From positions 62,001 through 126,000 of the forward strand of contig NZ_JAINRD010000011.1 in NCBI RefSeq assembly GCF_020400605.1: DNA of 64,000 nucleotides, written 5' to 3'. Shown in pieces: positions 53,213 to 60,806 of this stretch. The notes beneath the pieces are model-generated. The model was not told the origin of the DNA. It worked only from the letters and a program-made list of their open reading frames with translations, and did not search any database. Source of the DNA: Streptomyces aculeolatus. Lineage in GTDB: Bacteria; Actinomycetota; Actinomycetes; Streptomycetales; Streptomycetaceae. The stretch's first letter is position 1; each line of letters opens with the position of its first letter. Both the position numbers and the translations under genes were made by a program.

Positions 53213-54232
53213 ATGAGCGACGACCACCCGCCCGGCCTCGACCCCGACGCGCTGCGCCGCCACCTCGACGCGCAGCTCCCCGGGCTCGTCCGCGGCGGGC
53301 TCCGCGCCCGGCTCATCGAGGGCGGCCGGTCCAACCTCACGTACGACGTCACCGACGGCACCGGCCGCTGGGTCGTCCGCCGCCCCCCGCTCGGCCACGT
53401 CCTCGCCACCGCGCACGACATGGCCCGCGAGCACCGCGTGCTCACCGCGCTGCACCCCACCCCCGTCCCCGTGCCGCGGACGCTGCTGCTCTGCTCCGAC
53501 GAGTCCGTCCTCGGCGCCCCCTTCTACGTCATGGAGGCCGTCCCCGGCACCGTGTACCGCACGGCCGGGCAGCTGGCGCCGCTGGGCCCCGCGCGCACCC
53601 GGGCCGTGGTCGACGGCCTCGTCGACACCCTGGTCGGCCTGCACGCCGTCGACCCGGCCGCCGTGGGCCTCGGCGACTTCGGCCGCCCCGACGGCTTCCT
53701 GGAGCGCCAGCTCCGCCGCTGGGGCAAGCAGCTCGACGCCTCCCGCAGCCGCGAACTGCCGGGCATCGACGAGCTGCACGACGCCCTCGCCCGCGACCTG
53801 CCGCCCGCCGCCGCGCCCGCCGTCGTACACGGGGACTACCGCCTCGACAACGTCCTCGTCGACGCCGGCGACACCGTGGCGGCCGTCCTGGACTGGGAGA
53901 TGTCGACGCTCGGCGACCCGCTCACGGACCTCGGCCTGCTGGCCATGTACAGCACCCCCGCGGGCGCCGACTCCCCCATCGCCACCACCGCCGGCGCCCC
54001 CGGCCACCCGACCGCCGCCGAGATCACCGCCAGATACGCCGAGCGGTCCGGCCGGGACGTCTCCCGCGTCGCCTGGTACACGGCGTTCGCGTACTTCAAG
54101 CTCGCCGTGATCCTGGAGGGCATCCACTACCGCTTCACGCTCGGCCGGACCGTCGGCGCCGGCTTCGACCGCATCGGCGAGCTGGTGCCGCAGTTCATCG
54201 CGGGCGGCCGCACCACACTGCAGGAGGGCTGA
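53213..54232 (+). CDS. APH/ChoK-like phosphotransferase linked to acyl-CoA dehydrogenase
   Basis: A 339-residue protein kinase-like phosphotransferase. NLTYDVTDGTGRWVVRRPP is the nucleotide loop, PFYVMEAVPGTVY the hinge, VVHGDYRLDNVLVD the catalytic loop, and AVLDWEMSTLGDPLTDLG the metal-binding DxD region. This branch is found next to or fused to acyl-CoA dehydrogenases (as in human ACAD10/11), where it phosphorylates 4-hydroxy fatty acyl substrates before dehydrogenase-assisted elimination. The ATG follows GGAGGG. The dehydrogenase gene starts six bases after its stop. Confidence 0.9.
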   Translation: MSDDHPPGLDPDALRRHLDAQLPGLVRGGLRARLIEGGRSNLTYDVTDGTGRWVVRRPPLGHVLATAHDMAREHRVLTALHPTPVPVPRTLLLCSDESVLGAPFYVMEAVPGTVYRTAGQLAPLGPARTRAVVDGLVDTLVGLHAVDPAAVGLGDFGRPDGFLERQLRRWGKQLDASRSRELPGIDELHDALARDLPPAAAPAVVHGDYRLDNVLVDAGDTVAAVLDWEMSTLGDPLTDLGLLAMYSTPAGADSPIATTAGAPGHPTAAEITARYAERSGRDVSRVAWYTAFAYFKLAVILEGIHYRFTLGRTVGAGFDRIGELVPQFIAGGRTTLQEG

Positions 54233-54238
54233 CCGGCC

Positions 54239-55462
54239 ATGGACTTCGCACTCGACGCACGCACCGAGGAACTGCGGGAGCGCCTGCTCTCGTTCATGAC
54301 CGAGCACGTCCACCCCGCCGAGCCGGTCGCCGCCGCGCAGGTCGCCGAGCAGGGCGACCCGTGGGTGCACCCGCCGGTCGTGCACGAGCTGCGTGCCGAG
54401 GCCCGCAGGCGCGGGCTGTGGAACCTCTTCCTCCCCGGCACGACGTACGGCGCGGGCCTGACGAACCTCCAGTACGCGCCGCTCGCCGAGATCACCGGCC
54501 GCAGCCCCCACCTCGCGCCGCTGGCGCTCAACTGCAGCGCGCCGGACACCGGGAACATGGAACTGCTGGCCCAGTTCGCCACCGAGGAGCAGCGCGCACG
54601 GTGGCTGGAGCCGCTGCTGGAGGGCCGGATCCGGTCGGCGTTCGCGATGACGGAACCCGCCGTCGCGTCCTCCGACGCCACGAACGTCGAGACCAGGATC
54701 GAGCGGGACGGCGGCTCGTACGTCGTCAACGGCCGCAAGTGGTACATCTCCGGGGCGATGAACCCGGACTGCGCCGTGTTCATCGTCATGGGCAAGACCG
54801 ACCCGCACGGCAGCGATCCCCGCCGCCAGCAGTCCATGGTCCTCGTCCCCCGCGAGACTCCCGGCCTCACCGTCCGCCGCGCCATGCAGGTCTACGGCTT
54901 CGAGGACCATCTGCACGGCGGCCATGCCGAGATCGTCCTCGACGACGTACGGGTCCCGGCGGCCAACCTGATCGGCGAGGAGGGCGGCGGCTTCGCCATC
55001 GCGCAGGCGCGGCTGGGTCCCGGCCGCATCCACCACTGCATGCGGCTCATCGGCATGGCGGAGCGGGCGATCGAGCTGATGTGCCGGCGGGCGGTGGAGC
55101 GTTCGGCGTTCGGCAAGGAGCTGGCGCGGCAGGGCGTGGTGCAGACCTGGATCGCGGACGCGCGGGTGGCGGTGGAGCAGCTGCGGCTGCTGGTGCTGAA
55201 GACCGCGTGGCTGATGGACACGGTCGGCAACCGCGGCGCGCACACGGAGATCCAGGCCATCAAGATCGCGGTGCCGCGGGAGGTCACGGGCATCCTGGAC
55301 CGCGCGGTGCAGTTGCACGGCGCCGCGGGCGTCAGCCAGGACACGCCGCTGGCCGAGCTGTGGGCGTCGGCGCGCACGCTGCGGCTGGCGGACGGACCGG
55401 ACGAGGTGCACCAGCGGTCGCTGGCCCGGCGCGAGCTGAAGAAGTACACGCCGGGCGCGTGA
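54239..55462 (+). CDS. Acyl-CoA dehydrogenase (ACAD10/11-like)
   Basis: A 407-residue flavin dehydrogenase with the three-domain ACAD fold. SAFAMTEPAVASSDATNVETRI is the FAD/substrate segment, NGRKWYISGAMNPDC follows, and the C-terminal helical domain contains RSAFGKELARQGVVQTWIADARVAVEQLR and LHGAAGVSQDTPLAELW. It probably forms one operon with the phosphotransferase and works on its product. Both would be controlled through the palindrome at 53136. Convergent with the TetR gene across a 12-bp-stem terminator. Confidence 0.92.
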   Translation: MDFALDARTEELRERLLSFMTEHVHPAEPVAAAQVAEQGDPWVHPPVVHELRAEARRRGLWNLFLPGTTYGAGLTNLQYAPLAEITGRSPHLAPLALNCSAPDTGNMELLAQFATEEQRARWLEPLLEGRIRSAFAMTEPAVASSDATNVETRIERDGGSYVVNGRKWYISGAMNPDCAVFIVMGKTDPHGSDPRRQQSMVLVPRETPGLTVRRAMQVYGFEDHLHGGHAEIVLDDVRVPAANLIGEEGGGFAIAQARLGPGRIHHCMRLIGMAERAIELMCRRAVERSAFGKELARQGVVQTWIADARVAVEQLRLLVLKTAWLMDTVGNRGAHTEIQAIKIAVPREVTGILDRAVQLHGAAGVSQDTPLAELWASARTLRLADGPDEVHQRSLARRELKKYTPGA

Positions 55463-55468
55463 GCCGGT

Positions 55469-55504
55469 GCCGTACGGGCCCGGGCACGCCCCGGCCCGTA
55501 CGGC
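55469..55504. terminator. Bidirectional terminator hairpin, 12-bp perfect stem
   Basis: GCCGTACGGGCC (55469-55480) and GGCCCGTACGGC (55493-55504) pair perfectly around a 12-base loop, just after the acyl-CoA dehydrogenase stop and 30 bp before the TetR stop on the other strand. Confidence 0.72.
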
Positions 55505-55533
55505 CCGGGGCGCCGGTGCTCCGGTGCTCTGGG

Positions 55534-56127
55534 CTACGGGCGCAGCGCGCGCATCAGCAGCTCCGCCAGGTGGTCGCCGACCTCCCGCGCCGACATGGGC
55601 CCGTCCGGGCGGTACCAGCTTCCCAGGTGGTGCAGCGCGCCGAAGTGGTAGTCCACCACCAGGTCGGCCGGGGTGGCGGTGGAGAACACGCCGGCGGCCT
55701 GGCCCTCCTCGATGAGGCCGCGGAAGCGCTCGTGGTAGCGCCGCCGCTCCGCCCGTACCTCCTTGGACTTCTCCGGGCCCAGCATGTGCATCGAGCGGAA
55801 GAAGATCAGCGCGTCCTCGTGGTGGTCGACGGTGGTGACGACGACGTCCGCCGCCGCCTCCCGCAGCCGCCGCTCGACCGGGGCGTCCAGCGCCGCGAAG
55901 TGGTCGAGGCGCTCCTGCTGGAGGCGCAGGAGGCGGGCGTAGATCTCGTGCAGCAGGTCGTCCTTGGACCCGAAGTAGTGGTAGAGCGCGCCCTTGGTGA
56001 CCCCGGCGGCCTCGACGAGTTCCTGCACCGAGGTGCGGTCGAAGCCCCGCTCGGCGAAGAGGCGTGTGGCGGCGGCGAGCAGCCGCTCCGGCACCGTCCC
56101 GCTGTTCCCGCCCGTCGTCGTCGCCAT
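55534..56127 (-). CDS. TetR-family regulator of acyl-CoA genes
   Basis: A 197-residue TetR protein. HTH region: ERLLAAATRLFAERGFDRTSVQ and AAGVTKGALYHYFGSKDDLLHEI (about 13-58). The rest is a helical ligand domain. The ATG at 56127 follows GAGGAC. It lies 89 bp downstream of the SDR gene on the same strand and is probably co-transcribed. Shared ACCGGTCGG sites before the SDR gene and before the phosphotransferase-ACAD operon make it the natural repressor of both units, responding to an acyl-CoA. Confidence 0.9.
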   Translation of the reverse strand: MATTTGGNSGTVPERLLAAATRLFAERGFDRTSVQELVEAAGVTKGALYHYFGSKDDLLHEIYARLLRLQQERLDHFAALDAPVERRLREAAADVVVTTVDHHEDALIFFRSMHMLGPEKSKEVRAERRRYHERFRGLIEEGQAAGVFSTATPADLVVDYHFGALHHLGSWYRPDGPMSAREVGDHLAELLMRALRP

Positions 56128-56216
56128 GTCCTCGCCCTTCGTCGTCCCGGCCTCCAGTGTCGGCCCCGGCACCCCGGTCCGTCGCGGCGTACGGGAAGGT
56201 CCGCGGGCCGCGACCC

Positions 56217-56975
56217 CTAGGGTCTGTCCTCGAGTGTCTGCTGGAGGCGGTTCATGCCCGCCAGCCAGCGGTCCGGGTCGGTGGCGCGCACGGCGCTGTA
56301 ACCGGCGACCTCGGGGTGCGGCAGGATCAGGAAGCGGTCCTCGGCGATGCCGGCCAGGACGGCGTCGGCGACCTGCTCCGGCTCGATGGCGCCGGGGGCG
56401 AGGACCAGGTCGCCGGCCGCGCCGGTGGCGCGGAGCATGTCGGTGCGTACGCCCTGGGGGCAGACCGCGTGCACGGCGATGCCGCGGTGGCGGTACGTCA
56501 GGGACAGCCACTCGGCGAAGGCCAGCGCGGCATGCTTGGTGACGCTGTACGGGGCGGCGCCGACCATCGACAGCAGGCCGGCCGCCGAGACGGTGGCCAC
56601 GAACCGGCCCTCGCCGCGCTCCAGCCACTCCGGCAGCAGCTCGCGGGCGGCGCGCACGTGCGCCATGACGTTGACGTCCCAGGCGGCGGCCCACTCGCCG
56701 TCCGCGGCCTCCGGGCCGCCGCCGGTGGCGACCCCGGCGTTGGCGCAGAAGAGGTCGATGCCGCCGAGGGCCTCGCGGGCGGCGGACACGGCGCCGGAGG
56801 CGTCGCCGGGCAGCGCGAACCCGCCGATCTCGGCGGCGACTTCGCGGGCCCTGTCGGCGTCGACGTCGTTGACGGCGACGCGGGCGCCCCCGGCGGCGAG
56901 CCGTCGTGCCAGCGCGGCGCCGATGCCGCCGCCGCCCCCGGTGACCACTGCCCGCGCGTCCCGTACGCCGCCCAC
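56217..56975 (-). CDS. Short-chain dehydrogenase/reductase
   Basis: A 252-residue SDR. The cofactor motif AVVTGGGGGIGAALARRLAAGG is followed by CANAGV (NNAG-type), the catalytic Ser in TVSAAG and Tyr-Lys in PYSVTKHAAL. The C-terminal CPQGVRTDML is also typical. The NDVDADR sequence after beta-2, with an acidic residue, favours NAD(H). A hydroxyacyl-CoA or alcohol dehydrogenase role fits the acyl-CoA context. A GTG start. It is the first gene of the SDR-TetR unit, whose promoter region holds the ACCGGTCGG site. Confidence 0.9.
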   Translation of the reverse strand: MGGVRDARAVVTGGGGGIGAALARRLAAGGARVAVNDVDADRAREVAAEIGGFALPGDASGAVSAAREALGGIDLFCANAGVATGGGPEAADGEWAAAWDVNVMAHVRAARELLPEWLERGEGRFVATVSAAGLLSMVGAAPYSVTKHAALAFAEWLSLTYRHRGIAVHAVCPQGVRTDMLRATGAAGDLVLAPGAIEPEQVADAVLAGIAEDRFLILPHPEVAGYSAVRATDPDRWLAGMNRLQQTLEDRP

Positions 56976-57279
56976 GGTGCCCGCCTCTCCACGGTTGCCG
57001 TCCCGGTTGCCGACCAGGGGCAGACTAACCGGTCGGTATGCGGCGGGGAAGGTCCGGGCCGCGGCGGCCGTCGGCGCACGGACCGGGCGTTCGGCCGTAC
57101 GGGCGAGCGCCGCACGTCCCGCCGTACGGGCCGGACGCCGGACGGCGACCGCGGACGCGCCGGCGGACCGCGGCGCGGCCGCCCCCGGGAGGAGCCGCGG
57201 CGCCGCGGTGCTGCCGCGCGCTGCCCTGCTGCCGGTGCGGGTCCGGGGCGGTGTCAGTGGCGGCGCTTACGGTGGCTGG
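56976..57279. other. Non-coding divergent region between SDR and BKACE genes
   Basis: A 304-base stretch without a gene. It holds the putative TetR site at 57024-57039. The part 57050-57265 is extremely GC-rich, with two GCCGTACGGG-type palindromic cores (near 57090 and 57120) related to those in the terminator hairpins. No clear promoter hexamers are seen. Confidence 0.4.
57024..57039. promoter_or_regulatory. TetR-type operator before the SDR-TetR unit
   Basis: ACTAACCGGTCGGTAT, an imperfect palindrome with the ACCGGTCGG core of the site at 53136, lies about 50 bp before the SDR start (56975). It supports joint control of the SDR-TetR unit and the phosphotransferase-ACAD operon. Confidence 0.5.
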
Positions 57280-58020
57280 ATGCTGTTGCAGGTGTGCCTC
57301 AACGGGCCGCGGAGCGCGGCCGAGCACCGCGGGGTGCCCGTAACGCCCCGGGCGCTGGCCGACGCCGCGGTGGCGGCGTGTGCGGCCGGGGCCCGGGACG
57401 TCCACCTGCACCCCAAGTCGCCCGCCGGGGCGGACTCGGTCGTGGCGGCCGACGTCGCCGCGGCCGTCACCGCCGTGCGGCGGGCCGTGCCCGGGGTGCC
57501 GGTGGGGGTGACGACCGGGGCCTGGGCGGAGCCCGACCCCGCGGTCCGCGTGGCCCGCGTCCGCTCGTGGACGGTGCTGCCGGACCACGCCTCGGTCAAC
57601 TGGCACGAGCCCGGCGCGGATCAGGTCGCCGCCGCGCTGCTGGAGCGCGGCGTCGGCGTGGAGGCCGGGGTGTGGTCGGGCACGGACGCGGTGGCTCTCT
57701 TCCGCGCCTCCCCGCTCGCCCCGCGGGTCCTGCGCGTGCTCGCCGAGGTGACCGATACCGACCCCGGCTCCGCGCCCGGCACCGCCCGCGAGTTGCTCAC
57801 CGCCCTGGCCGGGGCGCCCGCCCGGCCCGTACTGCTGCACGGCGAGGACGGCGGTGCCTGGCCGGTGCTGCGGCTCGCGGCCGGGCTGGGTCTGGCGACC
57901 CGTATCGGCCTGGAGGACACCCTCGTGCTCCCCGACGGCACGCCGGCCCCCGGGAACGCCGCGCTGGTCGCGGCCGCCGCCGCGCTGCTGTCCGGCCCGT
58001 CGGGCGCCGGGGCGCCGTGA
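57280..58020 (+). CDS. BKACE-family (DUF849) beta-keto acid cleavage enzyme
   Basis: A 246-residue TIM barrel of the 3-keto-5-aminohexanoate cleavage (BKACE) family. The metal-binding HLHPKS pair (H-x-H) follows strand 2 and later blocks read ASVNWHEPGA, VGVEAGVWS and TRIGLEDT. BKACE enzymes condense a beta-keto acid with acetyl-CoA to give acetoacetate and a CoA ester. At 246 residues it is shorter than the usual 270-310. Substrate unknown. No strong ribosome binding site; the ATG starts directly with the first strand (LLQVCLNG). Confidence 0.87.
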   Translation: MLLQVCLNGPRSAAEHRGVPVTPRALADAAVAACAAGARDVHLHPKSPAGADSVVAADVAAAVTAVRRAVPGVPVGVTTGAWAEPDPAVRVARVRSWTVLPDHASVNWHEPGADQVAAALLERGVGVEAGVWSGTDAVALFRASPLAPRVLRVLAEVTDTDPGSAPGTARELLTALAGAPARPVLLHGEDGGAWPVLRLAAGLGLATRIGLEDTLVLPDGTPAPGNAALVAAAAALLSGPSGAGAP

Positions 58021-58048
58021 CGGCGACGCGGCCACGGGCACGGGGCCG

Positions 58049-58091
58049 TTGACAGGGATCCGCACCGCGACCATGCTAAGCAGTCGCTTAG
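58049..58091 (+). promoter_or_regulatory. Promoter and TetR operator of the MaoC hydratase gene
   Basis: A perfect TTGACA (58049-58054) is followed after 17 bp by CATGCT (58072-58077), a weak -10 box. The inverted repeat CTAAGC (58076-58081), AGTC, GCTTAG (58086-58091) covers the end of the promoter and the expected start of transcription. The same site, CTGAGC-N4-GCTTAG, lies before the TetR gene at 59264. Confidence 0.6.
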
Positions 58092-58167
58092 ACCATCCCG
58101 ACGCACCCGCGCACAGCCCCGCACACGCGCACACCCGTACACCCTCGCCCGCCCCGGGAGGCACGCC

Positions 58168-58629
58168 ATGGCAGAGCCCCGCACGTTCACCTCGGTCGAC
58201 GAGCTGAAGGGCGCGGTGGGCGAGCAGTTGGGGCATACGGACTGGGTGGAGATCGACCAGCGGCGCATCGACCTGTTCGCCGAGGCCACCGGCGACCACC
58301 AGTGGATCCACGTCGACCCGGAGCGGGCGGCCGGGGGCCCGTTCGGCGGGACCATCGCCCACGGCTACCTCACGCTCTCGCTGCTGCCGCTCTTCGGTCC
58401 GCAGCTCATCGACGTCGCGGGCGTCCGCATGGGCGTCAACTACGGTACGAACAAGGTGCGTTTCCCCGCTCCCGTCCCCGTCGGCTCGCGGCTGCGGGCG
58501 TCCGCCACGATCACGGACGTCGGCGAGGTCGCGGACGGCGTGCAGCTCACCGTGCGGTACACGGTCGAGCGCGAGGGCGGCGAGAAGCCCGTGTGCGTCG
58601 CGGAGTCCGTGGTCCGCTACTACTTCTGA
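58168..58629 (+). CDS. MaoC-family (R)-specific enoyl-CoA hydratase-like protein
   Basis: A 153-residue single hot-dog domain. The hydratase signature is DLFAEATGDHQWIHVDPERA, with the catalytic Asp and His, followed by GGTIAHGYLTLSLLPLF. GTNKVRFPAPVPVGSRL is the second conserved strand pair. These enzymes hydrate 2-enoyl-CoA to (R)-3-hydroxyacyl-CoA; several relatives take part in polyketide or sterol side-chain metabolism. A solitary gene whose stop overlaps, end to end, that of the convergent TetR gene (10 bp). Confidence 0.92.
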   Translation: MAEPRTFTSVDELKGAVGEQLGHTDWVEIDQRRIDLFAEATGDHQWIHVDPERAAGGPFGGTIAHGYLTLSLLPLFGPQLIDVAGVRMGVNYGTNKVRFPAPVPVGSRLRASATITDVGEVADGVQLTVRYTVEREGGEKPVCVAESVVRYYF

Positions 58630-59264
58630 GGCCCGTGCCGCCGGGCGTCCCGCGCGTCCGGCGCCGCCACCATCCGGCCGACCAGGTCCGCGTAGAGCGA
58701 CCCGACCTCCTCCGGCGGCCTGCTGCCCGCGGCGCTGAACCAGCGGGCCACGTCCACGCACAGCGACAGCACCGCCAGCGCCGTCCCCGGCACGTCGGCC
58801 ACCGCGAACTCGCCGTCCCGCACGCCGTCCTCGATGATCCCCCGCACCAGCCGGTCGATCTCCCGCCGCAGCGCGACGATCTCCGCGTAGTGCTCCTCGC
58901 CGAGCGCCGCCAGTTCGTACTGCACCACGCGCGCCGTCGTGTGGTGCTCCGCGTGCCAGCGCGCGAAGGCCCGTACGGCGTACGCGAGCCGCTCCCCCGC
59001 CGTGCCCTCGGACTCCGCCGCGGCGGCGATGACCGCCCGCGCCCGCTCGTGGCCGACGCGGCTGATGCGGAAGAGCAGCTCTTCCTTGGTCTTGAAGTGG
59101 ATGTAGAGCGCGGCAGGGCTCATCCCGGCGCGGCCGGCGATGTCGCGGGTGGTGGTGGCGTGGTAGCCGCGCTCCGCGAAGGCCTCGACGCCCGCGGTGA
59201 GCAGCCGCTGCGCCGCCTCCGGCTCGACCCCGCCCCAGGCCGCGGGCTCCTGGACGTCCTGCAT
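58620..59264 (-). CDS. TetR-family regulator of the MaoC hydratase gene
   Basis: A 214-residue TetR protein. HTH: QRLLTAGVEAFAERGYHATT and AGRAGMSPAALYIHFKTKEEL (about 18-62). The C-terminal domain is of the fatty-acid-regulator type (AYAVRAFARWHAEHHTTARVVQYELAAL). The ATG at 59264 has GGAGAG upstream. The same CTNAGC-N4-GCTTAG inverted repeat appears before this gene (59315-59330) and in the MaoC promoter (58076-58091), which makes this protein the probable repressor of both. Confidence 0.9.
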   Translation of the reverse strand: MQDVQEPAAWGGVEPEAAQRLLTAGVEAFAERGYHATTTRDIAGRAGMSPAALYIHFKTKEELLFRISRVGHERARAVIAAAAESEGTAGERLAYAVRAFARWHAEHHTTARVVQYELAALGEEHYAEIVALRREIDRLVRGIIEDGVRDGEFAVADVPGTALAVLSLCVDVARWFSAAGSRPPEEVGSLYADLVGRMVAAPDARDARRHGPQK

Positions 59265-59314
59265 GCTCGCTCTCCGCTCTCCCGGGTGCAGCGGAGAACA
59301 CCCTACCCTCGACG

Positions 59315-59330
59315 CTGAGCAAGCGCTTAG
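59315..59330. promoter_or_regulatory. TetR operator before the regulator gene at 59264
   Basis: CTGAGC (59315-59320), AAGC, GCTTAG (59325-59330): an inverted repeat with one mismatch, about 50 bp before the regulator ATG. It repeats the site in the MaoC promoter and points to autoregulation. Confidence 0.58.
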
Positions 59331-59380
59331 GGCCGTACGGACCGGGTGTGCCGGCCCGCACCCGCGGCCCGCGACCTCCC

Positions 59381-59420
59381 GGTTAGCGCTGCTAGTTTGC
59401 CGCCCCGGCCGCTCTAAAAT
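59381..59420 (+). promoter_or_regulatory. Promoter and operator of the TetR gene at 59428
   Basis: GGTTAGCGCTGCTAGTTTG (59381-59399) matches the thiolase operator (29611-29629) at 14 of 19 positions, including a full GCTAGTTT arm. A TAAAAT -10 hexamer follows at 59415-59420, only eight bases before the ATG, so the transcript is probably leaderless. The operator would cover the -35 region. Confidence 0.5.
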
Positions 59421-59427
59421 GTGCGGC

Positions 59428-60075
59428 ATGGCCCGCCCCCGCAAGCCCCTGCTGAGCCGTGAGCGCATCGTCGCGGCGGCGCTCGCCCTCGTCGACGCCG
59501 AGGGGCTGCAGGCCGTGTCCACCCGGCGGCTCGCCGCCGAGCTGGGGGTCAGCGGGCCTTCGCTGTACAACCACTTCACGACGAAGGACGAACTGCTGGA
59601 CGCCGCGGTCGACGCGGTGGTCGCCGAAGTCGACCTGTCGATGTTCGCGGACGGCTCGCCGTGGCCGGAGGCGCTGCTCGCCTGGGCCAGGTCCTACCGG
59701 GCGGCGCTGGCCGCGCACCCGAACATCGTGCCCGTGCTCGCCCAGGGCCCCGGCCGCAGGCCGGCGGCGCTGCGGCTCGCGGACGCGGTGTTCGGCGGCA
59801 TGGTGGCGGCGGGCTGGCCGCCGGCGCAGGCCACCCGGGTCGGCGCGCTGATGCGGTACTACGTCGCCGGCTCCGCGCTGGGCTCGTTCGCGGGCGGCTT
59901 CGTCGCCGACCCCGCGGCGTACGACCCGGCGGACTACCCGCACCTCGGCCGGGCGCATCTGCTGGCGGAGCACCGGCGGGAGGTGGACGAGGGCGCCTTC
60001 GAGACCGGGCTACGGGCGCTCGTGGACGGCCTGCGGCTGCAGTTCGCCCAGCTCAGCGGGCAGCCGTCGGGCTGA
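59428..60075 (+). CDS. TetR-family regulator (TetR_C-type ligand domain)
   Basis: A 215-residue TetR protein. HTH: ERIVAAALALVDAEGLQAVSTR and AAELGVSGPSLYNHFTTKDELLDA (about 11-58). The C-terminal part (LLAWARSYRAALAAHPNIVPVLAQGPGRRP) follows the classical TetR_C pattern. No ribosome binding site is present, in line with a leaderless mRNA from the TAAAAT box. Its promoter contains a copy of the palindrome found in the PcaF-like thiolase promoter 30 kb away, suggesting it controls both. Its neighbours give no other hint of its targets. Confidence 0.9.
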   Translation: MARPRKPLLSRERIVAAALALVDAEGLQAVSTRRLAAELGVSGPSLYNHFTTKDELLDAAVDAVVAEVDLSMFADGSPWPEALLAWARSYRAALAAHPNIVPVLAQGPGRRPAALRLADAVFGGMVAAGWPPAQATRVGALMRYYVAGSALGSFAGGFVADPAAYDPADYPHLGRAHLLAEHRREVDEGAFETGLRALVDGLRLQFAQLSGQPSG

Positions 60076-60133
60076 CGCCGGGCGTGCGCCGGGGCGCCGC
60101 CGGGCGGGCCGTGGCCGGGGCTATGATCCCGCA

Positions 60134-60676
60134 ATGGCCGACCTGGTACGCGTGATCTACCGCAAGTACGACGGCACCCTGCACTGGAACTCGACCATGC
60201 GCCGCCTCGGCGAGGACGAGCACGGCGTGTGGCTCGGCCAGCAGGCCGGCGGCACGACGCGCAAGGGCGCGGGCCCGCCCGTGACCTTCGAGTGCGCGCA
60301 CGTGACGCTCTTCCCCCGCGGCTCCTGGTGGACCGCCGCGTTCAACGCCCCGCCGCGGCGCACCGCCCTGTACGTGGACATCACCACGCCGCCGCGGTGG
60401 CGCTCGGCCGCGGAGGTCACGATGGTCGACCTGGACCTCGACGTCGCCCGGCAGCGCGGCGAGGAGGCGCCTCGGCTGCTGGACGAGGACGAGTTCGCCG
60501 ATCACCGGGTGCGCTACGGCTACTCGGAGGAGACCGTGGCGCGGGCGACCGCGTCGGCCGAGTGGCTGATGGCGGCGGTGGCGGCGGGCACGGAGCCGTT
60601 CGGCGGGGCGCACCGGAGGTGGCTCGAACAGGTCGCGGACGGCGACCCCGGACCCCACCCGCCGACCGGCCGGTAA
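60134..60676 (+). CDS. DUF402 (FomD-like) domain protein
   Basis: A 180-residue beta-barrel protein of the DUF402 family. The hallmark is TALYVDITTPP, then VTMVDLDLDVARQRG and LLDEDEFADH, whose aspartates bind divalent metal in relatives. The N-terminal half contains KYDGTLHW and WTAAFNA. FomD, the best studied member, hydrolyses a CMP-phosphonate in fosfomycin biosynthesis; other members are nucleoside phosphatases. The exact substrate here is unknown. It stands alone between a TetR gene and the MalY gene. Confidence 0.9.
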   Translation: MADLVRVIYRKYDGTLHWNSTMRRLGEDEHGVWLGQQAGGTTRKGAGPPVTFECAHVTLFPRGSWWTAAFNAPPRRTALYVDITTPPRWRSAAEVTMVDLDLDVARQRGEEAPRLLDEDEFADHRVRYGYSEETVARATASAEWLMAAVAAGTEPFGGAHRRWLEQVADGDPGPHPPTGR

Positions 60677-60740
60677 CCGCCGCGTCGGGAGGCGTGAATT
60701 CGCAGGTCCGGTGTCGGTGGGCCGACCTACCATGGCGGGC

Positions 60741-60806
60741 ATGGCCCGATCGAACAGCTCCTTCGCCCGCCCCGTCCCGCCACGCCGCGCCGGCGGGCGC
60801 CGATGA
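60741..60806 (+). CDS. Possible 21-codon leader ORF coupled to the aminotransferase gene
   Basis: An ATG-started frame of 21 codons, reading MARSNSSFARPVPPRR in its first 16 residues, whose TGA overlaps the aminotransferase ATG (ATGA at 60803-60806). The peptide is basic and Ser/Pro-rich. The overlap could couple translation, as with true genes in this window, but the frame has no clear ribosome binding site and may be chance. Confidence 0.3.
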   Translation: MARSNSSFARPVPPRRAGGRR

